The notes under the pieces are model-generated. The model was not told the origin of the DNA and made no database searches. It saw nothing but the letters and a program-made list of their open reading frames with translations. Of a DNA stretch of 64,000 bases, positions 54,460 through 64,000 are shown in pieces; position 1 is the stretch's first letter, and every line of letters begins with the position of its first letter. Source of the stretch: Portulaca oleracea (taxonomy: Eukaryota > Streptophyta > Magnoliopsida > Caryophyllales > Portulacaceae). The stretch lies in contig CM055871.1 of the NCBI GenBank assembly GCA_029582165.1, positions 69,501-133,500 of the forward strand, in the 5' to 3' direction. Made by a program: the position numbers and the translations under genes.

Positions 54460-57436
54460 ACATCCAGCCTCATCCCTCTTTTTGCTAAGTTGACGTAAGA
54501 TGGGATTTCGTCATGCATTGCTCGCCAGGCCAGATTTATTACTCTGGATTGAGCTTTTGTCTTCCACACTCTCTCCCATCTTCCATCACATTCTCCTAAA
54601 CCAACTGGGAGAGTCTTATCAATTGCCTGTATCTCCATGGTCTGTGCCAGATGATAAGCCGTTTTAACTGTGAAAACGCCATTTTTTGTCTTCTCCCATC
54701 TCAGGTAGTCTTCCATTGCACTTTTAGCCAGGGGAATTTGTAGGATTTCGTCTACTTCCATTTGGTTAAAACATTGCAGTAACAGCTGCCGATTCCAAGA
54801 TCTTTGATCCGAGTTCATCAATTCAGTAACGGTCGCATTCTCGTCCAGGCCTTTTGGTGGGGAGTTTATACAATGTCCTAGTATACATTGCAGCCATTTA
54901 TCCTTCCATATTTTGAAAGTGTGGCCTTTCCCGATGCTCCAAATCGCCCCTTCTTCTAGGATACTTCTAGCCTTTAAGAAACTCCGCCAGGAGTAACTTG
55001 GGTTGTAACCAGTTTGAGCATCCCAGAAAATTGATCGTGGAAAATAGCGAGCTTTGAGTACTCTCCCAGCCAAGGAGTTTGGGAAGGTTACCAAATTCCA
55101 GCCTTGCTTAGCAAGCATAGCTAGATTGAAATTATGCAATCTCTTGAATCCCAGGCCCCCCTTCTTCTTTGTTCGACAAAGCGTCCCCATGGAATCCACG
55201 CCATCTTTCTCTCCTCCTTTTCCTGTCCCCACCAGAAATTCTGACATATTCTTTCGATCTCATCGCTGACTCTGCTAGGTATCTCGAAACACTGCATTGT
55301 ATAGCTTGGGATGGCTTGAATGACCGCCTTGATTAAAATTTCTCTCCCAACTCTTGACAAGGATCTCTCCTTCCACCCTTTAACCTTCTTGCGGACTCGG
55401 TCGACAATAGACTGGAATATTGCTTTTTTTGACCTCCCTTGGACTGTAGGGAGGCCTAAATAGCGTTGTGGAGTCTCAACTACCTTAAAATCCAATCTCC
55501 TCTGGAGCATCTGAATCGTACTCTCGTTCACATTTCGGCTAAAAGAGACTTCCGATTTATCTATGTTGACCACTTACCCCGACAACCTTTCATAGTGTGC
55601 CAGAATTTTCAGAACTTCGTCCGCTTCATTGGTGTTTACTCTAGTAAATAGTAGGTTGTCATCCGCAAAGAACAAATGCGAAACGGTTGGGGCTCCATTG
55701 CTTATATGTACCCCATGTAGCCTCTTTTTATCAACTGCATCCACAATCAGACTAAACAAGTATTCAGCATAAAGAATGAACAGATTTGGAGATAACGGGT
55801 CACCTTGTCTAAGCCCCCTGTTGGGTTTGAACCAGGGCGTTGGCCGACCATTCACCGGTATCGAGAAAGAGACTGTGGGTACGCATTTCATAATGATCTC
55901 AACCTATCTGTTATGAAAACCCATTTTTCCTCATCACCTTTTCTAAGAAGACCAATTCTACTCGATCATAGGCTTTGCTCATATCCAATTTAGTGTCACG
56001 TAACCTTTTTCCCCCCGTTTTCTTCTGTTTTTGAGATAATGAAAATGCTCGAACGCCACGAGAACATTATCAGTGATGAGTCGTCCCGGAATAAACACGC
56101 TCTGAGCTTCATGAATAATATTATACAAACTTATCGGGCGGAAATCCTTTGGACTTACCACCTGCCTCACCTTTGGTATAAGAGCGATATAGGTCTTATT
56201 AAGATCTCCCAAATCACCATCACCGTTCAGGATATATAGCATAGTGTCACAAATTTCATCCCCAACAATGTGCCAGTATTGTTAGAAGAAGAGGGCAGGC
56301 ATTCCGTCTGGACCGGGTGCCTTCATAGGGTGCATCTGCATTAAAGCCGCATGGACTTCTTCTTTCGAGAAGGGCTTGAGGAGTTTTCTGTTCATGCCCT
56401 CTGTAACACATGTTTTTAGCTCCTCCACTGTATTAGTTTCCCCCTAATTGGATGAGGTGAAGAGTTCCTCAAAGAATTGCAAGAATAACTTCTCCATGTT
56501 CTCGCCTTCCTGAGCCCAGCTGCCATCAGTAGCTTGTAACCTCCTTATTCGATTCCTTCTTCTCTCAAGGTGGCCTTTTGGTGAAAAACTTTGTGTTTCG
56601 GTCACCTTCACCTATCCAACATTGTCTACTACGTTAAAGCCACATGGTCTCCTCCTCTCTCTCCAATTTGTCAATATCTTTATTGAGCAATCTGATCACC
56701 TCTATATTATCAATAGTGGGTGTCTCCATTTGCGGTCGCTCAATCTCCTTTTTCTTCTCCATGATTTCCTGTTTCAACCGGTGAGTGCTTTTACCAAACC
56801 TCCTTTTAAGAGTCTGGCAATATTTTAACAGTCTCCTATCGACCAGTATTCTTCTGTTATTCACCCATTCATTTTCAATCGTTTGCTCACACTCCTCTTC
56901 TCTCATCCAGGATTTTTCGAACCTGCATGGTCGTTGGGTTGACCTTATTTGTTCCCTCGGGGGACCTTCCTCATTGCATTCAAAAAATATGGGTAGGTGA
57001 TCGGAATGACGCTTTGCGAGATTAGTGACTTTTTTCCACCGGAACATTCGGCTCCATGCCTCATTAGTAAGGAAACGGTCCAGCCTCTCTTGAATATTTT
57101 TTTCACCCCCTTGGTTGTTGCTCCATGTGAAATTGTGTCCCATATAACCAGCATCAATCAACCCACAGTCATTTATGGTTTCATAGAAGCTCTTCATCAG
57201 TGTATCATCTGCACCCACCCTCCTTGCTTCTCATTTGATTCCAGAATTGCATTATAGTCACCCCTGCACAGCCAAGGTAACTCGCTTGTATGTAAACTTC
57301 GAATTAGCTCCCAAGTCTTATACTTGTCCTCATCCACCGGGAAACCATACACTCCGGTCATCCTCCAAACACTTCTTAAATTTTCTTTAGACTTCCAACG
57401 CATCATTAATAAGAGTAATATGACTATTTTTATCAT
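54460..57436 (-). pseudogene. LINE endonuclease and reverse transcriptase
   Basis: Minus strand: endonuclease 'WRMTGVYGFPVDEDKYKTW', 'ELPWLCRGDYNAIL' (57436-57197), 'YMGHNFTWSNNQGG' and 'HSDHLPIFF' (57218-56634); RT 'TYIALIPKV' and 'SPKDFRPISLYN' (56242-55979), 'GLRQGDPLSPNLFILYAEYL', catalytic FADD at 55669-55658 (55891-55574), 'RYLGLPTVQGRSKKAIF' (55573-55121), and 'KKKGGLGFKRLHNFNLAML' to MRLDVYL (55247-54450). Frames shift between the pieces, so it is non-functional although the catalytic motifs survive. Confidence 0.9.
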
Positions 57437-57628
57437 TAAAATTATAAAATTGACAAATAAAAAGGGAAAAGATAGTTAAAATAAATTTGACACTACTATA
57501 ATTAATTTAACGATGAAGGTAGTAAATCTTCCAAGGACATTGGAAAGATAAGAAATAAATGACCATAAAATCTAAAAATCCAACGCATATACGGTATGAT
57601 AATTGATGCATGTATTCTTTCCTTTTTA

Positions 57629-57910
57629 CTACCTTCGTCCCATTTTATTTGTCTATCTACCTAACTCAAGAAAGCCAATGTGTATTGGGAATTGAGGTAA
57701 AAAGTTTATAATTTATCCAAATTACCCCTACTTTAATTGAAGATAATAGTTGTTGGAATTGTAAAAAGTATAAATGAATCTATTAATTAGGGGTAGAAAA
57801 GGAATTACAATTGTTAAGATTGTAAATGGGACAAATATTTTGGGACAAATATTTTGGGACAAAGAAATTAGGTAAAATGACAAATATTTTGGGACGGAGT
57901 ACGGAGGTAG
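57629..57910. mobile_element. Stowaway-like MITE, copy 1
   Basis: Ends ctaccttcgtcccatttta and (reverse complement of the right end) ctacctccgtactccgtccc, flanked by TA on both sides (57627-57628, 57911-57912). The inside matches the copy at 61531-61786 in opposite orientation. The repeated 'acaaatattttggga' near the right end is a local duplication. Confidence 0.88.
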
Positions 57911-58190
57911 TACTTCATTTGCACTTATTAAGATTATTACCATCTTTGTAATTTTATTTGTATCAATAGAATTTTACATATATCTTATAACATAATATTA
58001 TATTGTATAATTTAACAATAATATTTTCTTAAAAAATCAATGATAATAATTTATACGATAGATTATTATTATAATATTATAAAATATATTGTTAAATTTA
58101 TTTGACCGATAATAATCTAAAGTGGGATATACAATGAAAAGCAAGGACTGCATGGTTGGATATGTGTATGTCTTAGGGGAGTACATGGGC

Positions 58191-58366
58191 TAGGGCAGTT
58201 ACAAAAAATCGGATCCGCTTCACCGAACCGTAAACCGACAAAAAAAAACTGGAAACGGGGCAACACCGAACCGCTTTATTTTTCTGGTATACCGAACCGG
58301 ATAAACCGGATGTTAAACGGGGTGGTTCCGGTTTGAAGTTTTCAAACGTGAGGAAGGAACATGCAG

Positions 58367-58438
<72 letters not shown>

Positions 58439-58615
58439 AGCATGTGAGCATCAAAGCATTTTTGGCGGACATCAAGTATTGTTTTCATGGACATCAAATA
58501 TCCAACTTGATGTCCACCATTCATATTTGATGTCCATGAAAATAATACTTGATGTCCGCCAGAAATGCTTTGATGCTCACAATCTCATATAAGGTCCATG
58601 CTCATGTGATCCATT

Positions 58616-58671
<56 letters not shown>

Positions 58672-58993
58672 GTATATGTATATATAAATCTTGATTTAAA
58701 AAAAATTACACAGACACAGTGAGAACTAGCAAGCAAAAAAAAATTTGCACAGACACGGCCGGAATCGAACTTGAATTTTTTTTTGGGTTGATTGAATGAT
58801 AATTTTTAATTTTGATGGAAATAAATGTGGTTCCGGTTAACCGGTGATACCGCATCGTTAAATTCGGTGCACCAATTTAAAAAATCTGGTTGTTCCGGTT
58901 AAGGTTACGGATTACGATTTTGGAAAACCGTTTCGACCGGTGCACCGCTTCGTGAAACCGTCACCGCACCGAACCGCACTGTGAATACCCCTA
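58191..58993. mobile_element. Non-autonomous hAT element with nested repeats
   Basis: Flanked by a perfect 8-bp duplication acatgggc (58183-58190, 58994-59001). Left end tagggcagttac, right end (reverse complement) tagggg-tattcac. The arms carry many 'accgaaccg'/'cggttccgg' copies, typical of hAT subterminal motifs. The inside holds two TA microsatellites (58371-58433, 58618-58665) and a long hairpin between them. No transposase. Confidence 0.88.
58434..58592. repeat. Long hairpin between TA microsatellites
   Basis: Left arm about 58,434-58,501 (tatgagcatgtgagcatcaa...) is nearly the reverse complement of about 58,524-58,592 (...ttgatgctcacaatctcat). The arms consist of repeated 'ggacatcaa'/'ttgatgtcc' units. 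Likely a MITE that inserted into a TA repeat of the hAT element. Confidence 0.75.
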
Positions 58994-59149
58994 ACATGGG
59001 CATCCTAATCCCAATAAAAAAGTTTAAGTAGTCTAACATATATTGGGAAGATACTGTATATTTATGTTGGGTGGACTCCTTTAAAAAGGTCCAAGATATT
59101 AGTAAGGGTCCAATTTAATAAAACATCCCAATTGCCCATAAAAAAAAAA

Positions 59150-59711
59150 GGGATATTGGATGACAATATACTGACCTTTGGGAGTATTGGATTGTAATAT
59201 ACCGACCTTTACTATTGGACAACAATATCCCTGACCTTTATGCTTAGGTGAGATTATTATACCAACAGTGACTAAGGGGGTGGAGACTGGTTAACTGGTC
59301 TCGATTCTGACGTGATAGCCGGAGGGAAAATAACCACCCCTTGCCCAATAACCCTGTTAACCCCTCCGTTTTTCTCACTAACCCATGTTAAAAAAAATCG
59401 GTCCTAACACAGTGACTAACGTGGTGGTGAATCGGTCTTTGTACTGACGTGAAACACAACCAACCAATGTCTTGTGATGTGAGTTAGTGAAAAAAACTAA
59501 GGGGTTAATGAGGTTATTGGCTTGGTACAGTTTTTTTCCTTTCGCCAGCCATGTTAGCGCGCATGGAGACCGGTTTACCACCTCCTTAGTTACTGTTGGT
59601 ATAATAATGTCATCTAGGTATAAAGGTTAGAGATATTGTTGTCCAATAGTAAAAGTAGGTATATTGCAATCCAACACCCCTAAATGTTGGTATATTATCA
59701 TCCAAAAACTC
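59150..59711. mobile_element. Fold-back Mutator-like MITE
   Basis: Left gggatattggatgacaata and right-end reverse complement gagtttttggatgataata continue as inverted arms of at least 140 bp, and the centre is also largely self-complementary. Both sides are flanked by t plus ten A's, a likely target duplication of 9-11 bp. No transposase. Confidence 0.8.
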
Positions 59712-59918
59712 TAAAAAAAAAATACATTATACGCTATTGAATGCAAATTCTAGTAAAAGACTGTCTTGCGAAAATTTATTGTGAGGCGGACTTCTCACAA
59801 GATGACATTTTTAATGTTTTACTATGACTAATGAATGATATTTGAATTACATTTTAAGCCGAGGACGACTAATAATTTACCACCGAGGTGACTTATTAAA
59901 ATCAACCAAAATAAATTA

Positions 59919-60449
59919 GGAAAATTGGATTCTAATAATCCCTACTTTTGCAAATTGGATGACAATAATCCATACTTTCAATTTGTATTCTGGTGGTCCA
60001 AAAAAATAATAAAATTGTATTGTAGTGGGACATAATCGAGAATATACCCTAAATATCATAGATTTTGTGTTGCATTTGATTCAAAACTTTGTATAACACT
60101 TTACCACGATTTTTAATGAATTTACATCATTTCTCCCTATTTTTTTTCTATTTTTTATGATTTTTTCAATTTTATTCCTTTTAAAAACTCATAATAATTA
60201 ATCGGAATCTCAAAAAAATAATTTCAAAAATGTTTTAGCAACTACACTTCATTACCTATCCGGGGGCAGGAACGAAAAAAAACAAAAACAATATGGGGTA
60301 GACATGAAAAAATAAAAAGAATGTGGTGATGTATTTGGTACCACTACAATATAATTTTATTTGTTTTTGAACCACCAGAATACAAATTGAAAGTAGGGAT
60401 TATTGTCATCCAATTTGCAAAAGTAGGGATTATTATAATCCAATTTCCC
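59919..60449. mobile_element. Mutator-like MITE, family M2 copy 1
   Basis: Inverted arms of about 100 bp (ggaaaattggattctaataa... and its counterpart ending ccaatttccc). Perfect 9-bp duplication aataaatta (59910-59918, 60450-60458). The central part includes 'aacactttaccacgattttt', shared with copy 2. Confidence 0.88.
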
Positions 60450-60669
60450 AATAAATTATTAGTCACCCTTGTATTCATAAGTAGTCACCATAACCTTATC
60501 AATCTTAAAATAAATTTATAGCAAGACGATTTCACATAAGAATTACTGTACATTGAACATATGTAATGATAGTATTATTAAGTAGACGCCTTTAAATTTG
60601 ATGTCCATATCCATCATCCACCATTGGCAGAGCATAGGAGTGAATTAATTGAGTAATAAATAAAATAAA

Positions 60670-61165
60670 GGAAAATTGGATTCTAATAATCTCTACTTTC
60701 ACCAACTGTATAGCAATAATTCCTATTTTTTATTTGGATTATGGCGGTGCAAAAAAAATGGATTCTGGTGGACACCACCGAAAGTATACCCTATATATCA
60801 TAAATTTTGAGTTGCATTTGTTTTAAAACTTAATATAACACTTTACCACGATTTTTAATGAATTTATAGCATTTCTCCCAATTTTTTTCATTTTGTTACA
60901 ATTTTTCACGTTTTTTCACTTTTATTCATTTTTAAAAAATCATAATAATTGCTCGAATTTTCAAAAAAATAATTTAAAAATTCTTTTAGAAACTACAGTT
61001 CATTACCTTTCTGGTGACAGAAATGAAAAAAATAAAAATAATATGGAGCAACAATGAAAAAATAAAAAGAATATTTAGATGGATTTGTTCCACTCTAATC
61101 CTTTTTTTTTTTGAATCATCAGAATCCAAAATAAAAGCAAAAATTAGTATAATCCAATTTTTTTT
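60670..61165. mobile_element. Mutator-like MITE, family M2 copy 2
   Basis: Starts ggaaaattggattctaataa and shares the central block with copy 1 in the same orientation. The right arm is degraded (aatccaattt followed by a T-run). Flanks taaaataaa and taaataaaa may be a decayed duplication. Confidence 0.75.
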
Positions 61166-61530
61166 TAAATAAAAGGGGATAAAAGTAGTAAAGGTTGGGG
61201 GTTATGCTCGTGAAGAGGCCAGGTGTGAAGAGGGGAATGGCACATGCAGTGGCTGCTGACATATTTTAGTCCAACTTGCAATTTTCGCATTATTACGCTC
61301 TCTACCCACCACCATCGAAGATTCTATTGTTTGCTAAATTAAGTGAGGAGGTATATAACTAGCTATACACATTAGTACGATGTGATTTGTATTTTTGGCT
61401 TGTTTCTCGTATTCAGCATAAACCAAACGTGGCTCTTTCTGAGTTTGCTAGCTTCCTCCATGGTTTCCCAAACTACAAGAAGCACCATTCATATATTTTG
61501 GACTCCTTAATTTCTTCAACGTACTCTCTA
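61166..61530. other. No feature recognised
   Basis: Apparently single-copy sequence between MITEs. No frame, motif or repeat end is visible. Confidence 0.4.
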
Positions 61531-61786
61531 CTACCTCCATCCCAAAATATTTGTCCTTTTACCTAACTTCTGTGTCCCAAATTATTTGTTTCATTTAAAA
61601 TTCCAACTGTAATTCCTCTTCTACCCCTAGTTAATAGATTCATTCATCACTTTTTACAATTCCAACTATTATCTTCAATTAAAGTAGGGGTAATTTGAGT
61701 AAATTACAAACTTTTTACCCCAATTCACAATATGCATTGGTTTTCTTGAGTTAGGTAGATGGACAAATAAAATGAGACAGATGTAG
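61531..61786. mobile_element. Stowaway-like MITE, copy 2 (inverted relative to copy 1)
   Basis: Starts ctacctccatcccaaaatat after TA (61529-61530) and ends gagacagatgtag before TA (61787-61788). Its reverse complement matches 57629-57910 over nearly the full length, including 'aattacccctactttaattg'. Confidence 0.88.
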
Positions 61787-61892
61787 TATTATGTTTACAG
61801 AGGTAGTTTTCACCTACTTTTACTAGGACAATTGTGATGTTGAAATTTGAACCCCACGTATGGTCATAATTATTGAGCCATAATATTTAATA

Positions 61893-63016
61893 GGGTATTT
61901 GGCTCAAAATAAACCGAAGTCGAAGGTCATTGGTTGAAAATAATCCAAACTCACTTTTTGGCTGAAAATAATCCAAATTTTTAACCTATTTGTCAGACCT
62001 GGCTCAGATACCCTTGTGGGGCTCTGATACCAGTCGTTAGGATCGAGGTAAAAATAAGGCATAGTATTTGCAGCGGAAGAGATAATTATCAGGATGTATA
62101 AATTGAGAAGAAATATAACAAGATCAGTAATTAAAAGATAGAGAGTATAAAGACACACGATTTACGTGGAAACCCAAATCGGGAAAAAACCACGGACGGC
62201 AACGGAGCAATAATCCACTAGTATAAGGGAAGAGATTACAAGAGAGATCCCGAAGGGCTATATAACGCAAGGGGATCGACGACACAATCACAAGGGGTTA
62301 ATAGCGCAGCGGGAATATACTGAAGACAAATTACTCTCTAAAGGACTCTCACAACCTAGGGATGGGTAAAGGTGAAGAATGCTCTGTGTGTGTGTGTTTG
62401 TTGTATGCCGTTGGTGTATAGGTTGATAACAACCTATATTTATAGTAGAAAGAAGGAAAAAGGAAACTAGGTTAAATATTACAAAAACCTAGAAATAAAC
62501 AAAAAAGCGCCACCGCTGAAATAATGAAGCTGAGACGCTGGGAGCGTCTGAAGGACGCTAGCAGCGTCACCTCTTTGTTGGTTACTGGATCAAACGCTAG
62601 TGGCGCCCAAAGAAATCCCAACAACGTCTTTGTTCTTCATTACCGCAACGAAGTGCTGGGTGGTGGGGAAGACCCCTTGGTGGCGTCAAAACACCCCCCA
62701 CCAGCGTCTCATTCCTTCAGCCGATTTTGGGCCATAAACCCAACACTATTTACTCGGACTAAATCGAAATCGATTTCCGGCGTCGAAATTCTGACTGGGA
62801 AGTCTGAGCACGTGTTTCTTTAATTGATTTTGGTTTTGAATTTATGCTGACTAGGGTCTACATAAGCTGACCAGTCAGGATTCCAACACCAGAAATCGAT
62901 TTCGGTTTAGTCCGAGTAAATAGGTTAAAAGTTTGGATTATTTTCAGCCAAAAAGTGAGTTTGAATTATTTTCAGCCAATGACCTACTATTTCGGATTAT
63001 TTTGAGCCAAAAACCC
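61893..63016. mobile_element. Mutator-like MITE interrupted by an LTR
   Basis: Left gggtatttggctcaaaataa, right-end reverse complement gggtttttggctcaaaataa, perfect 9-bp duplication tatttaata (61884-61892, 63017-63025). With the insertion removed, the arms run inward without a break for about 160 bp: arm sequence 'actcggactaaatcg' is found at 62,751 and, inverted, at about 62,905. Confidence 0.9.
61991..62745. mobile_element. Solo LTR inside the MITE
   Basis: 755 bp beginning TGTCAGACC and ending CCCAACA, with a perfect 5-bp duplication ctatt (61986-61990, 62746-62750). On the minus strand it starts TGTTGGGTTTATGGCCC, a familiar plant LTR opening. An iMet primer-like ctggtatcagagcc (reverse complement of about 62,021-62,034) lies unusually inside it. 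GACGC/GCGTC palindromes occur at about 62,533-62,567. No internal coding region, so a solo LTR or a very compact (TRIM-like) element. Confidence 0.78.
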
Positions 63017-63044
63017 TATTTAATATGGGTTACACTAGAAGTTA

Positions 63045-63301
63045 CTCCCTCCGTTCCATATTAATTGTCATAATTTTGAGTTTCACGGTCTCCAATGTTA
63101 CTCTTTGATTGATAATTTTTTGCATAATATGTTTTTAACAATTGCAATATTATGCTTTTATAATAGTATTTTTTGTTACGAATATAATGTTGGTAATCTT
63201 ATATAGCAATTTATGGTATATATTGAGAAATTTATAATCAAAATTTTTGAAATTTGACTGCACAATTTCCAAAGACGACAATCAATATGAAATGGAGGCA
63301 A
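63045..63301. mobile_element. Stowaway-like MITE, copy 3
   Basis: Starts ctccctccgttccatattaa after TA (63043-63044) and ends aatatgaaatggaggcaa before TA (63302-63303). A different subfamily from copies 1 and 2, as the interior is unrelated. Confidence 0.82.
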
Positions 63302-64000
63302 TAGTTGCTTATTTATAGGAAGGTTATTAGGTTAAATAGGAGGAGTAGTGTGATAATTTGGAACCTCCCTTTTCTCAGCCTCTCCATATTTATCCACGTT
63401 TAGCAAATTATCTATATGCTAGTTAGGGTTTTAGGGTGTGAATTCACTGGTGATTCTAGTAGAATTCAGAAACTAATCAAGGTACTCGGGGCAAATAATA
63501 ATGACATAAACAATCTTTCCCCTTCCGCATAAAAGGTTAAGCTAGTGCTATTTTTCAAACATATGATATAGGCAATCCATTTCGATTCCTTCAGGATAGA
63601 TTCTTCAACAAAGATGATATGCTTTAGGACTTGGGACTTTGTACTATGCTAGGGTTGTTCTTTTTACATTGAGTTGTAATTCTCTTACTATTTTCTCTCT
63701 CATCCAAAGAATAATCTGCAAAATAAGATAAATATCACTTGTATGATAAAGGTGTCTAATCATGGATTGAACCTTCTTTCATGGTAAGAAACTTCATTTA
63801 TATTAAAAGAAGTTCAATTACACCTTACCTTGTAATATACACATATATGTATTTACTTTTGTGCATAGTATATATATAAGGTTAGTGTATGCATATATAT
63901 AGTTGGTTGATGTCCCAAAATAACTCAAATACTATTGACTTATTATTTGTCGAGTTTCTTAACTTGTTTGAACTCAAAGTTATTGATTGCTATTAGGAAA
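63302..64000. other. No gene recognised
   Basis: AT-rich sequence to the window end; short frames only. TA-rich patches at about 63,840-63,900. It may be flank of a gene beyond the window, but nothing shows this. Confidence 0.4.

Larger units (their letters stand above)
49890..57436 (-). mobile_element. LINE retrotransposon, 5'-truncated, split by a solo LTR
   Basis: Minus strand: endonuclease, reverse transcriptase, CCHC-like zinc region, RNase H, then a poly(A) tail (T-run 49,890-49,903 on the plus strand). The 5' end starts inside the endonuclease domain, a typical LINE truncation. About 3.87 kb remain after removing 50780-54454 and its duplication. Many stops break the frame. Target duplications around the LINE were not resolved. 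Confidence 0.9.

Noticed and set aside
58173..58530. Frames with long Tyr-Ile repeats
   Set aside because: Translations of the TA microsatellite within the hAT element.
62020..62034. Possible tRNA-Met gene suggested by ctggtatcagagcc
   Set aside because: Only the primer-site complement is present; no cloverleaf can be built around it. The same holds for the primer sites of the three copia elements.
62524..62823. 99-residue frame
   Set aside because: Crosses the boundary between the solo LTR and the surrounding MITE, so it cannot be an ancestral gene.
1..64000. CRISPR arrays, operons, bacterial defence systems
   Set aside because: The window is plant nuclear DNA with spliced genes and plant retrotransposons; no array of short direct repeats with spacers is present.

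Overview
The window is nuclear DNA of a seed plant, most likely a eudicot: AT-rich and intron-bearing, with Ty1/copia, Ty3/gypsy-Athila, LINE, hAT, Mutator-like, Harbinger/Tourist-like and Stowaway-like elements. The species cannot be told from the sequence. There is one host protein-coding gene. Almost everything else is transposon, much of it nested, and dated here only by insertion order.

Layout. 1-2.1 kb: no gene; a 182-bp tandem duplication and a possible small hAT element. 2.1-7.5 kb: decayed minus-strand Copia-1, with a hAT MITE in its pol. 7.6-27.0 kb: plus-strand Copia-2, head to head with Copia-1 and split by two insertions. One is a 12.4-kb Athila-type gypsy element (9,561-21,947, perfect TSD tgtac). 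The other is a 2-kb tandem LTR fragment (24,172-26,207). The Athila copy has lost its integrase core.

27.4-38.9 kb: a minus-strand MATE transporter gene (DETOXIFICATION type), nine exons, 489 residues, with all exons joining in frame. One intron is GC-AG. Intron 4 holds plus-strand Copia-3 (28,754-33,974, TSD gtttt) and intron 2 holds MITE-like sequence. A TATA box lies about 150 bp upstream of the ATG.

39.3-40.9 kb: Tourist-like MITEs, one of them split by a Mutator-like element. 41.1-46.9 kb: gypsy pol debris and long degenerate LTR sequence. 46.9-49.9 kb: no gene recognised. 49.9-57.4 kb: a minus-strand LINE, 5'-truncated and interrupted by a 3.7-kb solo LTR (TSD aatag). 57.6-64 kb: a dense MITE field with a hAT element, four Mutator-like fold-back elements, three Stowaway-like elements and one more solo LTR.

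The most unusual signal is a run of short hairpins repeated in four copies of one LTR family (24.4, 25.5, 44.9 and 51.7 kb). Several stems keep pairing through compensatory base changes. This was read by eye and needs a covariance test.
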